This document shows positions 26,937 to 36,019 of a stretch of 64,000 nt of DNA, one piece after another (position 1 is the first letter of the stretch; each line of letters opens with the position of its first letter). The stretch lies in contig CAJAES010000099.1 in the NCBI GenBank assembly GCA_903938815.1, forward strand, positions 1 through 64,000. The letters run 5' to 3'. Below the pieces are notes generated by a model. The model worked only from the letters and a program-made list of their open reading frames with translations, did no database searches and was not told where the DNA came from. The translations under genes and the position numbers were made by a program. This DNA comes from an uncultured beta proteobacterium (GTDB taxonomy: Bacteria; Pseudomonadota; Gammaproteobacteria; Burkholderiales; Burkholderiaceae_C).

Positions 26937-26942
26937 ATCTTA
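26937..26942 (-). promoter_or_regulatory. Candidate -10 hexamer TAAGAT for a leaderless start
   Basis: On the minus strand TAAGAT ends 5 nt before ATG 26931. The -35 is weak. Confidence 0.35.
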
Positions 26943-27060
26943 TCGGCCATCACCCTCCTGTCTTGAGGGAACGGGGGCGGAGGCGGGCGAGGGACGAGGA
27001 GCGACCCTCGAAACCGCGCCACAGTTGGCGCTGGGGTGGGCCGCGTCGCGACTTGGGGAA

Positions 27061-27082
27061 CCGCCGGCGGCCGTCCCGGCGG
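27061..27082 (-). terminator. Hairpin after the DUF3567 gene
   Basis: CCGCCGG (27061-27067) and CCGGCGG (27076-27082) form a perfect 7-bp stem 3 nt beyond the stop codon of the DUF3567 gene. No T-run follows. Confidence 0.35.
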
Positions 27083-27085
27083 TCC

Positions 27086-27352
27086 TCAGTGCATCGTGAG
27101 CGGGCTGTACGCCAGCGTGCAGTAGCCGCCGATGAACTCGTCGAAGTCGTCTTCGCTGGGGTGGGTGTCGGCCAGCGCCTCGACGCCCTGCTTGAAGCTT
27201 TCCGCCAGCAGGCCCTCGAGGAAGATCTCGCGGCGCGCGTGCTTGTCGACGATCTCGTAGCCGCCGCGCGCCAGCGGGCCGGAGCTGGCGTCTGCCGGGG
27301 GTAGTTCGAACTGGACGACGACGAAGTGGTCCGAGTCGTAGAGCATCTGCAT
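27086..27352 (-). CDS. DUF3567 family protein
   Basis: 88-residue acidic, soluble protein (MQMLYDSDHFVVVQFELPP at the start, DDFDEFIGGYCTLAYSPLTMH at the end). It matches the DUF3567 family, small single-copy proteins of Burkholderiales with no assigned function. The start is secure: AAGGAG lies 7 nt upstream of the ATG. That ribosome site falls in the 3' arm of a stable hairpin (27362-27389), suggesting control of translation. It lies downstream of a DUF3108 gene on the same strand. Confidence 0.88.
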   Translation of the reverse strand: MQMLYDSDHFVVVQFELPPADASSGPLARGGYEIVDKHARREIFLEGLLAESFKQGVEALADTHPSEDDFDEFIGGYCTLAYSPLTMH

Positions 27353-27359
27353 GGGGGTA

Positions 27360-27389
27360 CTCCTTCATCCCCACGTGGGGCGACGAAGG
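27360..27389 (-). promoter_or_regulatory. Hairpin sequestering the ribosome site of the DUF3567 gene
   Basis: On the minus-strand RNA, CCTTCGU pairs with AUGAAGG (7 bp, one G-U), then after a 2-nt bulge CCCC pairs with GGGG around ACGU. The right arm contains the AAGG of the AAGGAG ribosome site. The inner part is the palindrome CCCCACGTGGGG (27369-27380). Confidence 0.5.
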
Positions 27390-27419
27390 CGGTTTTCAAG
27401 GCGCGACGGGGGCTGGGCC

Positions 27420-28613
27420 TCAGGGCGCCAGCAGCAGTTCGGTGCTGTCGCCGCCTTCGGCCGAGCCGATACGCGCGCGCACCGGCAGGTGGCCGCGAGC
27501 CGGGTCGAGCCACGCCTCGGCGCGGGTGTCGTAGGCCTTTCGAGGCGCGCGCAGCAGATGGATCGCGTCGGGCACGGGCCCCGCAGGCAGGGACAGGGAT
27601 TCGCGGCCCTGGACGACGAAGGTCCAGAGATCGGCGTCGCCCCGGGCCCCGGTGACGAACAGGACGATTCTCTGGCCCGGCTCCCGCAGCGCGGGGTTGG
27701 CCTCCAGGATGGCGGGCAACTGCACCATCCAGCTCAGCCGGTCCTGCGCGCCCGGCGGCAGCGGCACCTCCACCGGCGGCCCGGAATAGCTGATGAACCC
27801 GTCCTTGCGGCGGAAGTTCGCCGCCTGCTCGCTGCGGTTGCGGCGGCGGTCCGTGAAGCGCACGGGGGCGATGCCGTTAGCATCGATCGCACCGCGGCTG
27901 GCCCAGGCAAGCACCGACAGCCCGAACGCCTGGCCCTCCAGCGACATCTGGTAGCCGTCGGGCGTGAGCTGCCAGACCAGCGCGCCACTGCCGCCCAGAA
28001 GGCCGCGGCGCAACTCGTAGTCCAGCCGCGCCGGTGGGGGCAGGCGCGTGGCGTATACGGGCACCGGCTCGCCGGTGGACGCGGCGGCAACGCCCAGGGC
28101 CTCCCCGGCCTTCGCACCGGGTGCCTCGGCCGACGTCTCCGCCCGGGGCCTGGATGGCACGCTCGCAGCCTCTTCGGCCGATAAAACGGCCGATACAGCG
28201 GCCGATACAGCGGCCGGCCGCTCGGCGGCCACCGGCGCGGGCGGCGGCTCCAAGGGCGCGCTCGCTGCCGGGGCTGGCTCCGGGGCCGCCGCAGGCGCCG
28301 GCTGCGGGCGGGGGGCTTCGACGGGCGTGGGTGGAGCGAGCGGATTGAGCGGGGAAGTCGGGGCGGGAGGCACTTCGGCCACCACCGTCGGCGTCGCCAG
28401 CACGATCTGGCGCGTCTGCAGCACCGGCCGGGGGACTGATTCCGATCGCCCCCCGAAGCCCACGGGCGCCACGCCCAGCAGCACGGCATGCATCGCCAGC
28501 ACCAGCGCCAGAAGCAGCGCGGCCACGACCCGGCGCCGCCCCGGGCCGGCGGTGGCGCTGGAATCGGCGGGGGCGGGGTGAGGGGAACCCAAGGGCTGCG
28601 AGGTGTCGATCAC
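27420..28613 (-). CDS. DUF3108 domain protein, membrane-anchored and proline-rich
   Basis: About 397 residues. An N-terminal hydrophobic helix (VVAALLLALVLAMHAVLLG) is followed by a long Pro/Ala-rich linker (about 60-170) and a C-terminal DUF3108 domain, predicted to lie in the periplasm. The helix followed by a Pro-rich linker gives it a TonB-like outline, but there is no TonB C-terminal domain. Function is unknown; DUF3108 proteins are often in cell-envelope contexts. GTG 28613 was chosen; the longer frame would begin at TTG 28628, 3 nt from the divergent ATG. A 12-bp repeat, GCCGATACAGCG, near 28190-28213 encodes part of the linker. Confidence 0.75.
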   Translation of the reverse strand: MIDTSQPLGSPHPAPADSSATAGPGRRRVVAALLLALVLAMHAVLLGVAPVGFGGRSESVPRPVLQTRQIVLATPTVVAEVPPAPTSPLNPLAPPTPVEAPRPQPAPAAAPEPAPAASAPLEPPPAPVAAERPAAVSAAVSAVLSAEEAASVPSRPRAETSAEAPGAKAGEALGVAAASTGEPVPVYATRLPPPARLDYELRRGLLGGSGALVWQLTPDGYQMSLEGQAFGLSVLAWASRGAIDANGIAPVRFTDRRRNRSEQAANFRRKDGFISYSGPPVEVPLPPGAQDRLSWMVQLPAILEANPALREPGQRIVLFVTGARGDADLWTFVVQGRESLSLPAGPVPDAIHLLRAPRKAYDTRAEAWLDPARGHLPVRARIGSAEGGDSTELLLAP

Positions 28614-28630
28614 CGCACAATACTGCAATC

Positions 28631-29614
28631 ATGAAGCTCGCAACGTACAAGGACGGTTCGCGGGACGGCCAGCTGGTCGTCGTCTCGCGCGATCTGGCCA
28701 CGGCCCACTTCGCCACGGGCATCGCCACCCGCATGCAGCAGCTGCTGGACGACTGGAATTTCATCTCGCCGCAGCTCGAGGAGCTGTCGCAGACGCTGAA
28801 CCACGGCAAGGCGCGCCATGCCTTTGCATTCGACCCGCGCCTTTGCATGGCGCCGATGCCCCGCGCCTACCAGTGGGCCGACGGCTCGGCCTACCTTTCG
28901 CACGCCGAGCGCGTGTGGCACGCCCGCGGCAACGAGATCCCGGCCACGCTGCGCAGCGACCCGCTGATGTACCAGGGTGGCAGCGACGATTTCCTCGGGC
29001 CGGTCGAGGACGCCGTCTTCCGCGACGCGGACGCCGGCATCGACTTCGAGGCCGAGCTGGCCGTCGTCACAGGCGACCTGCCCATGGGCAGCCCGCCGGC
29101 GCAGGCGCTGGAATCGGTGCGCCTGCTGATGCTGGTGAACGACTGGACTCTGCGCCACCTGGTGCCCGCCGAACTGGACAAGGCGCTCGGCCTGGTGCAG
29201 AGCAAGCCCGCAACCGCCTTCGCCCCAGTGGCCGTGACGCCGGACGAACTGGGCGCGGCGTGGCAGCACGGGCGCGTGAACCTGACGGTGTCCGTGGCCT
29301 GGAACGGCAGGACGGTGGGCCTGCTCGATGCCGGCGACGGCATGCACTTCCATTTCGGGCAACTGCTGGCGCACCTGGCGCGAACGCGCAACGTGCGCGC
29401 CGGAAGCATCGTCGGCGGCGGCACGGTCAGCAACCCGGACGCCAACCGCGGCTACGGCTGCATCGCCGAGAAGCGGGCCCTGGAAACCATCGACACCGGC
29501 GCGGCGAAGACCGGCTTCATGCAGTTCGGCGACACCGTCAGGATCGAGGTCAAGGGGCTCGACGGCATGAGCGTCTTCGGCGCCATCGAACAGCAGGTCG
29601 CCGCCGCCGACTGA
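28631..29614 (+). CDS. Fumarylacetoacetate hydrolase family protein
   Basis: 327-residue FAH-fold protein. Metal ligands fit FEAELAVVTGD (Glu-x-Glu) and an Asp in VNDWTLR; GGGTVSNPDANRGYGCIAEKR is the conserved C-terminal loop of the family. It resembles the long fumarylacetoacetase-like hydrolases found in Burkholderiales tyrosine or aromatic catabolism, but no homogentisate or maleylacetoacetate gene is adjacent, so the substrate remains open. The start has no Shine-Dalgarno; AATACT lies 6 nt upstream. Divergent from the DUF3108 gene with almost no spacer. Confidence 0.85.
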   Translation: MKLATYKDGSRDGQLVVVSRDLATAHFATGIATRMQQLLDDWNFISPQLEELSQTLNHGKARHAFAFDPRLCMAPMPRAYQWADGSAYLSHAERVWHARGNEIPATLRSDPLMYQGGSDDFLGPVEDAVFRDADAGIDFEAELAVVTGDLPMGSPPAQALESVRLLMLVNDWTLRHLVPAELDKALGLVQSKPATAFAPVAVTPDELGAAWQHGRVNLTVSVAWNGRTVGLLDAGDGMHFHFGQLLAHLARTRNVRAGSIVGGGTVSNPDANRGYGCIAEKRALETIDTGAAKTGFMQFGDTVRIEVKGLDGMSVFGAIEQQVAAAD

Positions 29615-29781
29615 GCATCGGCGCGGCAGGCCCGCCAACCTCGGCCTTGCCGCTCGCCATGCCCTGCCCAGGCTGACGTCCAGCCCACCGTCCAGTCCAC
29701 CGTCAGGCCCGCTCATCCCGACGCAGGAGCGGTTCGTCGCGCTGCGCGACGGGGCTGCGCGAAGAGGACTAGAGTGCGGTC
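29615..29781. other. Intergenic region with short repeats and a hairpin
   Basis: Contains two 12-bp tandem units, GTCCAGCCCACC (29678-29689) and GTCCAGTCCACC (29690-29701), and a perfect hairpin CGTCGCG-CTG-CGCGACG (29735-29751). The hairpin may end the hydrolase transcript; no T-run. Confidence 0.5.
29770..29775 (+). promoter_or_regulatory. Candidate -10 hexamer TAGAGT for a leaderless start
   Basis: TAGAGT is 6 nt before ATG 29782 of the ABC ATPase. Confidence 0.4.
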
Positions 29782-30657
29782 ATGCTCTCCATCCAGCACC
29801 TGACCCACACCTACCCCAACGGCACGCGGGCCCTCGACGACGTGTCGCTGGAGATCCCGCCCGGGATGTTCGGGCTGCTGGGGCCGAACGGCGCGGGCAA
29901 GTCCTCGCTGATGCGCTGCCTGGCAACACTTCAGATCCCGTCCTCGGGCAGCATGCACTTCGACGGCATCGACATCGTCGCGCAGCCGGAAGCCCTCAGG
30001 GGGACGCTCGGCTACCTGCCGCAGGATTTCGGCGTCTACCCGCGCGTGACGGCCGCAGACCTGCTCGACCACCTGGCGGTGCTGAAGGGCATCACTGCCC
30101 ACGCCGAGCGGCGCGAGACGGTGGAATCGCTGCTGCAGCAGGTCAATCTCTGGGACGTGCGAAAGAAGGCCGTGGCCAGCTTCTCGGGCGGCATGCGGCA
30201 GCGCTTCGGCATCGCGCAGGCCCTGATCGGCAACCCGCGACTGCTGATCGTCGACGAGCCCACCGCCGGCCTCGACCCCGAGGAGCGCAACCGCTTCAAC
30301 ACGCTGCTCTCGGAGATCGGGCAGAACGTGGTCATCATCCTGTCCACCCACATCGTCGACGACGTGGCCGACCTGTGCCCGCGCATGGCCATCCTGGCGG
30401 GCGGGCGCATCGTCGAGCAGGGCGTGCCCGGCGAACTCATCGACGACCTGCAGGGCCGCGTCTGGCAGCACCAGGTGGCACGCGCCGACCTCGACCGCGC
30501 CCGCGCGGAGTGGCCGGTCATCTCCACGCGCCTGCAGGCGGGTTGCACCGTGGTGCGCGTGCTCGCCGACCAGCGCCCCACCGCCGCCTTCGAGCCCGTG
30601 GCCGTCGGCCTGGAGGACGTCTACTTCGCCACGCTGCATCGGGTGCGAGGCCGCTGA
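29782..30657 (+). CDS. ABC-2 type exporter ATPase
   Basis: 291-residue ATPase of an ABC-2 (export or membrane-remodelling) system. Walker A GPNGAGKSS, Q-loop LPQDFG, signature SFSGGMRQR, Walker B LLIVDEPTAGLD and switch His in LSTHIVDD. A C-terminal extension of about 75 residues is typical for such subunits. Its TGA overlaps the ATG of the permease/M1-peptidase gene (ATG 30657), so they are coupled. Substrate unknown. Confidence 0.9.
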   Translation: MLSIQHLTHTYPNGTRALDDVSLEIPPGMFGLLGPNGAGKSSLMRCLATLQIPSSGSMHFDGIDIVAQPEALRGTLGYLPQDFGVYPRVTAADLLDHLAVLKGITAHAERRETVESLLQQVNLWDVRKKAVASFSGGMRQRFGIAQALIGNPRLLIVDEPTAGLDPEERNRFNTLLSEIGQNVVIILSTHIVDDVADLCPRMAILAGGRIVEQGVPGELIDDLQGRVWQHQVARADLDRARAEWPVISTRLQAGCTVVRVLADQRPTAAFEPVAVGLEDVYFATLHRVRGR

Positions 30658-33600
30658 TGTTCAGGCATGTCGCATCGTTCGAGCTGCGCTATCAGCTCAG
30701 GAGTCCGGTCTTCTGGGTCGGCTGCGCCATCTTCTTCCTGCTGACCTTCGGCGCCGTCACGGTCGACCAGATCCAGATCGGCAGCACCGGCAACGTCAAC
30801 GTCAATTCGCCCTTCGCGATGCTGCAGACGCTGGGCATCATGAGCCTGTTCGCGGTGTTCGTGCACGTCGCCATGGTGGCGGGCGCGGTCATCCGCGACG
30901 ACGAGACCGGCTTCGCGCCGCTGATCCGCAGCACGCGGCTGGGCAAGGGCGCCTACCTCACCGGCCGCTTCACGGGCGCGGCCACGGCGGCGTTCCTGGT
31001 GCTGGCCTGCATGCCACTGGCGATGCTGGCGGGTTCGGCCATGCCCTGGCTGGACCCCGAGGAAGTGGGCCCCTTCCGCGCCGGGCACTACCTGTACGCG
31101 CTGTTCGTCTTCGCGCTGCCGACGATGCTGGTGGTGGCCGCCGCCTTCTTCGCCCTGGCCACGCTGACACGCTCGATGATGTGGAGCTATGTCGGCGCCG
31201 TGGCGCTGCTGGTGGGCTACTTCGTCACGCGTGGCCTGCTGCGCGACCCGCAATACGACACCTGGGCCGCGCTGGCCGACCCCTTCGGCCTGTCGGCGCT
31301 GGGCATCGCCACGCGCTACTGGACGGCCGCCGAGCGCAACACGCTGCTGCCGCCGCTGGCCGGGCTGCTGCTGGCCAACCGGCTGCTGTGGCTGGGCGTG
31401 GCGGGCGTGCTGTTCACGCTGGCGTTCAGGCGCTTTCGCTTCGCGGAGCCCGGTGGCGCGGAGGGCGGCAGCGCCAGGCCTGGCGCCATGGCGCCCGAGC
31501 GCCCGCCCGTGACACCCATCGGCGCGCTGCCCGTGCCGCGCACGGGTGCGGGCCGCGCGCAGCTGTGGGCCCTGACGAAGCACGACATGGCCTTCGTCTT
31601 CCGCAGCCCGGCGTTCTTCGTGCTGCTGGCCATCGGCGTGCTGAATGCCGGCGGCGCAGCCTGGTTCACCGGCGAGTGGTACGGCTCGGGCTCCTGGCCC
31701 GTGACGCGGCTGATGGTGCAGGCGCTGCAGGGGCGCGTTCACGATCATGCCCATGATCATCGCCATCTACTACGGCGGCGAGCTCGTCTGGCGCGACCGC
31801 GAGCGGCGCCTGCACGAGATCGTCGACGCCACGTCGGCGCCCGACTGGGCGCACCTGCTGCCGAAGATCGCCGCCATCGCGCTGGTGCTGGCGGCCACCG
31901 GCGCCGTCGCGGTATTGACCGGCATGGCGGTCCAGCTGGCCAAGGGCTGGACGCAGCTCGAGCCCCTGCGCTACCTGCTGTGGCTGTGGTGGCCCACGGT
32001 GGCCCTGGCGCTGCAGCTCGCGGTTCTGTCGGTCTTCGTGCAGGTGCTGGTGCCGCAGAAGTTCATCGGCTGGGGCGTGATGCTGCTGCAGCTGGTGGCG
32101 GGCGTGGCCATGGCCACCACCGGCTTCGAGCACAACCTCTACAGCTTCGGCGGCACCTCGCCGGTGCCGCTGTCGGACATGAGCGGCATGGACCGCTTCT
32201 GGATCGGCGCGGCCTGGTTCCAGTTCTACTGGACGGCCTTCTCGCTCGTGCTGGCGGTGCTGGCCTACGCGCTGTGGCGACGCGGCGTGACGACGGCGCT
32301 GCGGCCGCGGCTGCGTTACGTGATGCCGCGGCTGCGCGGGCCGGCCGGGATGCTGGGCGTTGCCGGGCTGCTGGCCTGGGCGGGCAGCGGCGCCTGGATC
32401 TTCCACAACACGAACCAGCTCAACGCCTACGTGCCCACACCTGTGCGCGAAGCCGCTCTCGCGCAGGCCGAGAAGGCCCTGCTGCCGCTGGAGAAGCTGC
32501 CGCTGCCGCGCATCACGGCGGTCACGCTGGACGTGCAGCTCTACCCACGCGAGGCGCGCGCCGTCACCACCGGCCGCTACACGCTGGAGAACAAGGGTTC
32601 CGTGCCCATCGACCAGCTCGTCGTGCAATGGGGCGACACGCTCGTGATGGACCGCCTGGAACTGCCCGGCGCCACGCTGGAGCAGACCTGGGGCCCGCCA
32701 GACAGGCCCTGGCCGGTGCGCCGCTACCGGCTGCAGCCTGCGCTGCAACCCGGCGAGGTGCGGGAGATGCGGTTCCAGACCACGCTGCAGGAGCGCGGCT
32801 TCCCGAACGGCGCGCCGCTGACGCGCATCGTCGCGAACGGCACCTTCCTGGACAACATGGAAATCTCGCCGATGCTGGGCATCGACCGCAACGCCTTCCT
32901 GAAGGACCGCGGCAAGCGGCGCCAGAACGGCCTGCCGCCCGACCTGCGCCCGCCGACGCTCGAAGACGAGAGCGGCCGCAGCCGCAGCATGTTCCGCGGC
33001 GACGGCGACTGGGTCCAGGCCGAGATCACCATCACCACCGACGCCGACCAGACGCCCGTCGCACCCGGACAGACGGTGTCCGACACCGTGAAGGACGGCC
33101 GTCGCACCGTGCACTTCCGGCCCGACGCGCCGATCAACCACTTCTTCTCGATCCAGTCGGCGCGCTACGAGGTGCGGCGCGACACGCTCGGCGACATCGA
33201 GCTGGCGGTGTACTTCCACCCGGGCCACGACCACAACGTCGAGCGCATGCTGAAGGCGATGAAGGCTTCGCTCGCGCTGTTCGGCGAGGTGTTCTCGCCG
33301 TACCAGTTCAAGCAGGCGCGCATCCTCGAGTTCCCGTCCTACGCTGACTTCGCGCAGTCCTTCGCCAACACGATCCCGTACTCCGAGAACATCGGCTTCC
33401 TGGCGCGCCTGACCGACCCCGAGAAGATCGACATCGCCACCTACGTGACCGCGCACGAGATCGCTCACCAGTGGTGGGGGCACCAGCTCGTGGCCTCGAA
33501 CCAGCAGGGCGCGTCGATGCTGGTGGAGAGCTTCGCGCAGTACTCGGCGCTGCTCGTGATGGAGCAGATCTACGGCCGGGAGCAGATGCGCCGCTTCCTG

Positions 33601-34245
33601 AAGTACGAGCTCGACCGCTACCTTCGCTCGCGCGGCGGCGAGGTCGTGGAGGAACTGCCGCTGGCGCGGGTGGAAAACCAGCCCTACATCCATTACCAGA
33701 AGGGCACGCTGGCCATGTACTGGCTGAAGGAAGTGGTGGGCGCCGAGGTGGTGAACGCCGCCATGGCGGAGATGATCCGGCGCCATGCCTTCCAGCCCGC
33801 GCCCTACCCCAACACGCGGGACTTCCTGGCGATCCTGCGCGAACGCGCGGGCCCACGGCACAACGCATTGATCGAGGACCTGTTCGAGACCATCACGCTG
33901 TGGGACGTGAAGGTCACCGAAGCCCGCGCGCGCAAGCGCGCCGACGGCCGCTTCGACCTGACCCTCAAGACCACGGCGCGGAAGTTCCGCGCCGATGGGC
34001 AGGGCAAGGAAACCGAGGTTCCGCTGGACGAGGCGTTCGACATCGGCGCTTTCCTGGCCGAGCCGGGCCGGGCCGGCTTCGACGCGGGCGCGGTGATCAC
34101 GATGCAGCGCGCCGTGGTGAAGAGCGGCGAGCAGACGCTGACCCTGGTGGTCGATCAGGCGCCAGCCTGGGCCGGCGTGGACCCCTACAACAAGCGCATC
34201 GACCGCAACTCCAGCGACAACCTCGTGGCCGTGCAGCTGGATTGA
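30657..34245 (+). pseudogene. ABC-2 permease fused to M1-type aminopeptidase, interrupted by one-base frameshift
   Basis: Reads as one protein of about 1195 residues if one base is removed. The N-terminal part (30657 to about 31730) is a multi-helix ABC-2 permease beginning MFRHVASFELRYQL. In a second frame it continues as QGAFTIMPMIIAIYYGGELV, more helices, then a periplasmic peptidase with HEIAHQWWGHQL, a downstream Glu in LVESFAQYSALL, and YIHYQKGTLAMYWLKE, as in gluzincins. Expected sequence would be CAGGGCGCG, but CAGGGGCGCG is present: one extra G in a run of four (31730-31733). Both parts are otherwise intact, so a recent mutation, a sequencing error or slippage are all possible. Fusions of this kind partner an ABC-2 ATPase; the role is unknown. 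Confidence 0.82.
31730..31733 (+). other. Frameshift site, GGGG
   Basis: The frame changes between codons for MVQALQ and GAFTIMPM. A G4 run is the only homopolymer at the junction. Coding signal switches cleanly from one frame to the next here. Confidence 0.8.
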
Positions 34246-34258
34246 AGCGGCAGGCCGC

Positions 34259-34696
34259 TCAGCGAGGTGAGCCGGAAACCGTGGCGCTCGCCGGCTGCGG
34301 CGCCGGCTGGGGCGTTGTCAGAGGCGCAGGCATGGCCGAAGGCGACGCAACGGGCCCTGGCAGAGGCGCCGAGTGGTCGTTCGCCTGCCCCGCCTGGGGC
34401 ATGCTGCGTGACTCCTCCGCCGCCGTGAGGCCGGAGTTGTCGCGCTGGCCGGCGGCGGCCTGGGTCAGGGTGGGCGTCGAGGCGGGTGTCGCGGCGGGTG
34501 TACCGGGGTAGACGGAACCTGCCGCGGGCACCGAGGTGTCGCCCATCGGCGTCGCGGAGGTGCGGGGGAACGGCATGCCTTTCTCGAGCGCCGTCGCCGG
34601 CAGTTCGGCGGGCCGGGGCGAACAGGCACCGAGCAGGGTGCCGAGAAGGGCGCAGGCCAGGATCGGCAGCGCGGCCCGTGTGAATCGTTCTTGCAT
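34259..34696 (-). CDS. Small proline/threonine-rich lipoprotein
   Basis: 145 residues. A lipoprotein signal peptide (ILACALLGTLLGACS, lipobox LGAC) is followed by a low-complexity Pro/Ala/Thr/Ser tail with no recognised domain. Probably anchored to the inner or outer membrane facing the periplasm. The start is supported by CCGGAGG about 6 nt upstream of the ATG. Function unknown; the composition could also reflect a surface spacer or a degenerate gene, but the clean ribosome site and lipobox argue for a real one. Confidence 0.7.
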   Translation of the reverse strand: MQERFTRAALPILACALLGTLLGACSPRPAELPATALEKGMPFPRTSATPMGDTSVPAAGSVYPGTPAATPASTPTLTQAAAGQRDNSGLTAAEESRSMPQAGQANDHSAPLPGPVASPSAMPAPLTTPQPAPQPASATVSGSPR

Positions 34697-34784
34697 GGTG
34701 GACCTCCGGTGCGGCTGACCGCACTTGACGGAGCATCATGCGGGGTTGTCGCGCCGCTCTCAGTGCGCTGTCCCACGAAGACGC

Positions 34785-34790
34785 TACGCT
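34785..34790 (+). promoter_or_regulatory. Candidate -10 hexamer TACGCT for a leaderless start
   Basis: TACGCT is 7 nt before ATG 34798 of the aspartic protease gene. Confidence 0.35.
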
Positions 34791-34797
34791 GCGCACC

Positions 34798-35277
34798 ATG
34801 AACGAGATGCCGCGCACCCTCAAGGTGGTCACCGTCTGGCTGCTGCTGGGCACGGTGCTGTTCCTGGCCGTCCAGGCCCTGATGGCCGACCAGCGCAAGC
34901 CGCGCTTCGACACCGACAGCGGCAGCATCACGCTCTTGCGCTCGCCGGACGGCCATTTCCACTGGCCCGGGCAGGTGAACGGCCAGCCCATCGAATTCCT
35001 GGTCGACACCGGCGCCACGCGCACTGCGCTGCCGGGCTCGCTGGCGCGCAGGCTGGGGCTGGAATCCGAGGGCGAGGTGCGCTCGTCGACCGCCGGCGGG
35101 GTGGTGCGTGGCTACGAAGCCCGCGCCGACCTGGTGCTCGAGGGCGGCGTGGCGGTGCAGCGGCTGCGCGTGACGGTGCTGCCCGAACTGGCCTCGCCGC
35201 TGCTGGGCATGGACGTGCTGGGCCGGCTCCGGTTCACCCAGCAGGACGGGGTGCTGCGTGTCAGCGCCGGCCAATGA
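34798..35277 (+). CDS. Retropepsin-like aspartic protease, membrane-anchored
   Basis: 159 residues. One N-terminal helix (VVTVWLLLGTVLFLAVQALM), then a single-lobe clan AA aspartic protease domain with the catalytic signature VDTGATRTAL and the second motif LLGMDVLGRL. Such one-lobe proteins must dimerise to form an active site. The domain is expected in the periplasm. Substrate unknown. ATG 34798 was chosen because it directly precedes the helix; it has no Shine-Dalgarno but TACGCT at 7 nt. Confidence 0.87.
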   Translation: MNEMPRTLKVVTVWLLLGTVLFLAVQALMADQRKPRFDTDSGSITLLRSPDGHFHWPGQVNGQPIEFLVDTGATRTALPGSLARRLGLESEGEVRSSTAGGVVRGYEARADLVLEGGVAVQRLRVTVLPELASPLLGMDVLGRLRFTQQDGVLRVSAGQ

Positions 35278-35327
35278 TCCCGGCGCACAATGCCCAGCCA
35301 ACGCCTGCCAACCCAAGGAGAGACCCC

Positions 35328-35954
35328 ATGGCCGACCCCGCCGCCTTCGCCAAGCTCGTCCCCGGTTTCGATTTCCTGCAGGGCCTGATCAAGGGCGCCG
35401 GCGCCAGCCTGCCCGGCATGGGCCAGTGGATCGCACCCTCGCTGGACCCCGAGGAACTGGAAAAGCGCATCAACGACCTGCGCACCGTGCAGTTCTGGCT
35501 GGAGCAGAACGCGAAGCTGCTGGGCGCGACGATCCAGGCGCTGGAAGTGCAGCGCATGACGCTGGCAACATTGAAGACGATGAACGTGCCGGTCGATGCG
35601 ATGCGCGAGTCGATGAAGATGGCCACCCGCGAAGCGCCTGCTGCGCCAGCCCCAGCGCCCGCACCTGCAACCGCACCCGCGCCGCCGCCTGCCCCGGCCG
35701 CGTCCGCGAAGGACGGAGCGGCCGGCAGCGCCGCGCCGGCAGCGCCCGGCGTCGACCCGATGCAGTGGTGGAACGCCCTCACCCAGCAGTTCGGCGAACT
35801 GGCCGCCAACGCCATCAAGGACCTGCCCACGCCGGCAGCCGCGGCTGCGAAGCCCGCCCGGTCGGCCGGGTCTGCCAAGTCCGCCCCCGCGAAGAAGTCG
35901 GCCAAGGCCGCGCCGGTCAGGAAGTCCGCAACGCCCCGGAAGCCGGCACGCTGA
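35328..35954 (+). CDS. phaM: PHA granule regulatory protein PhaM
   Basis: 208 residues. The N-terminal half (GFDFLQGLIKGAG, LDPEELEKRINDLRTVQFWL, IQALEVQRMTLATLKTMN) resembles PhaM of Ralstonia, which activates PHA synthase and tethers polyhydroxyalkanoate granules to DNA. An Ala/Pro-rich linker follows, then the C-terminal Lys/Ala-rich tail (SAPAKKSAKAAPVRKS), the histone-like DNA-binding part of PhaM. ATG 35328 follows AAGGAGAGACCCC, nearly the same ribosome site as glgP. It suggests the host stores polyhydroxyalkanoate as well as glycogen. Confidence 0.88.
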   Translation: MADPAAFAKLVPGFDFLQGLIKGAGASLPGMGQWIAPSLDPEELEKRINDLRTVQFWLEQNAKLLGATIQALEVQRMTLATLKTMNVPVDAMRESMKMATREAPAAPAPAPAPATAPAPPPAPAASAKDGAAGSAAPAAPGVDPMQWWNALTQQFGELAANAIKDLPTPAAAAAKPARSAGSAKSAPAKKSAKAAPVRKSATPRKPAR

Positions 35955-36019
35955 GTGCAGCGGGCCACCCCGCGCACAATGCGCTTCGAGTTGCACCCTG
36001 ATCGGCACTCCGCCCCCCG

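Noticed and set aside
28178-28216. Tandem repeat in the DUF3108 gene as a separate element
   Set aside because: Only three 12-bp units coding for a low-complexity linker; best seen as part of the gene.
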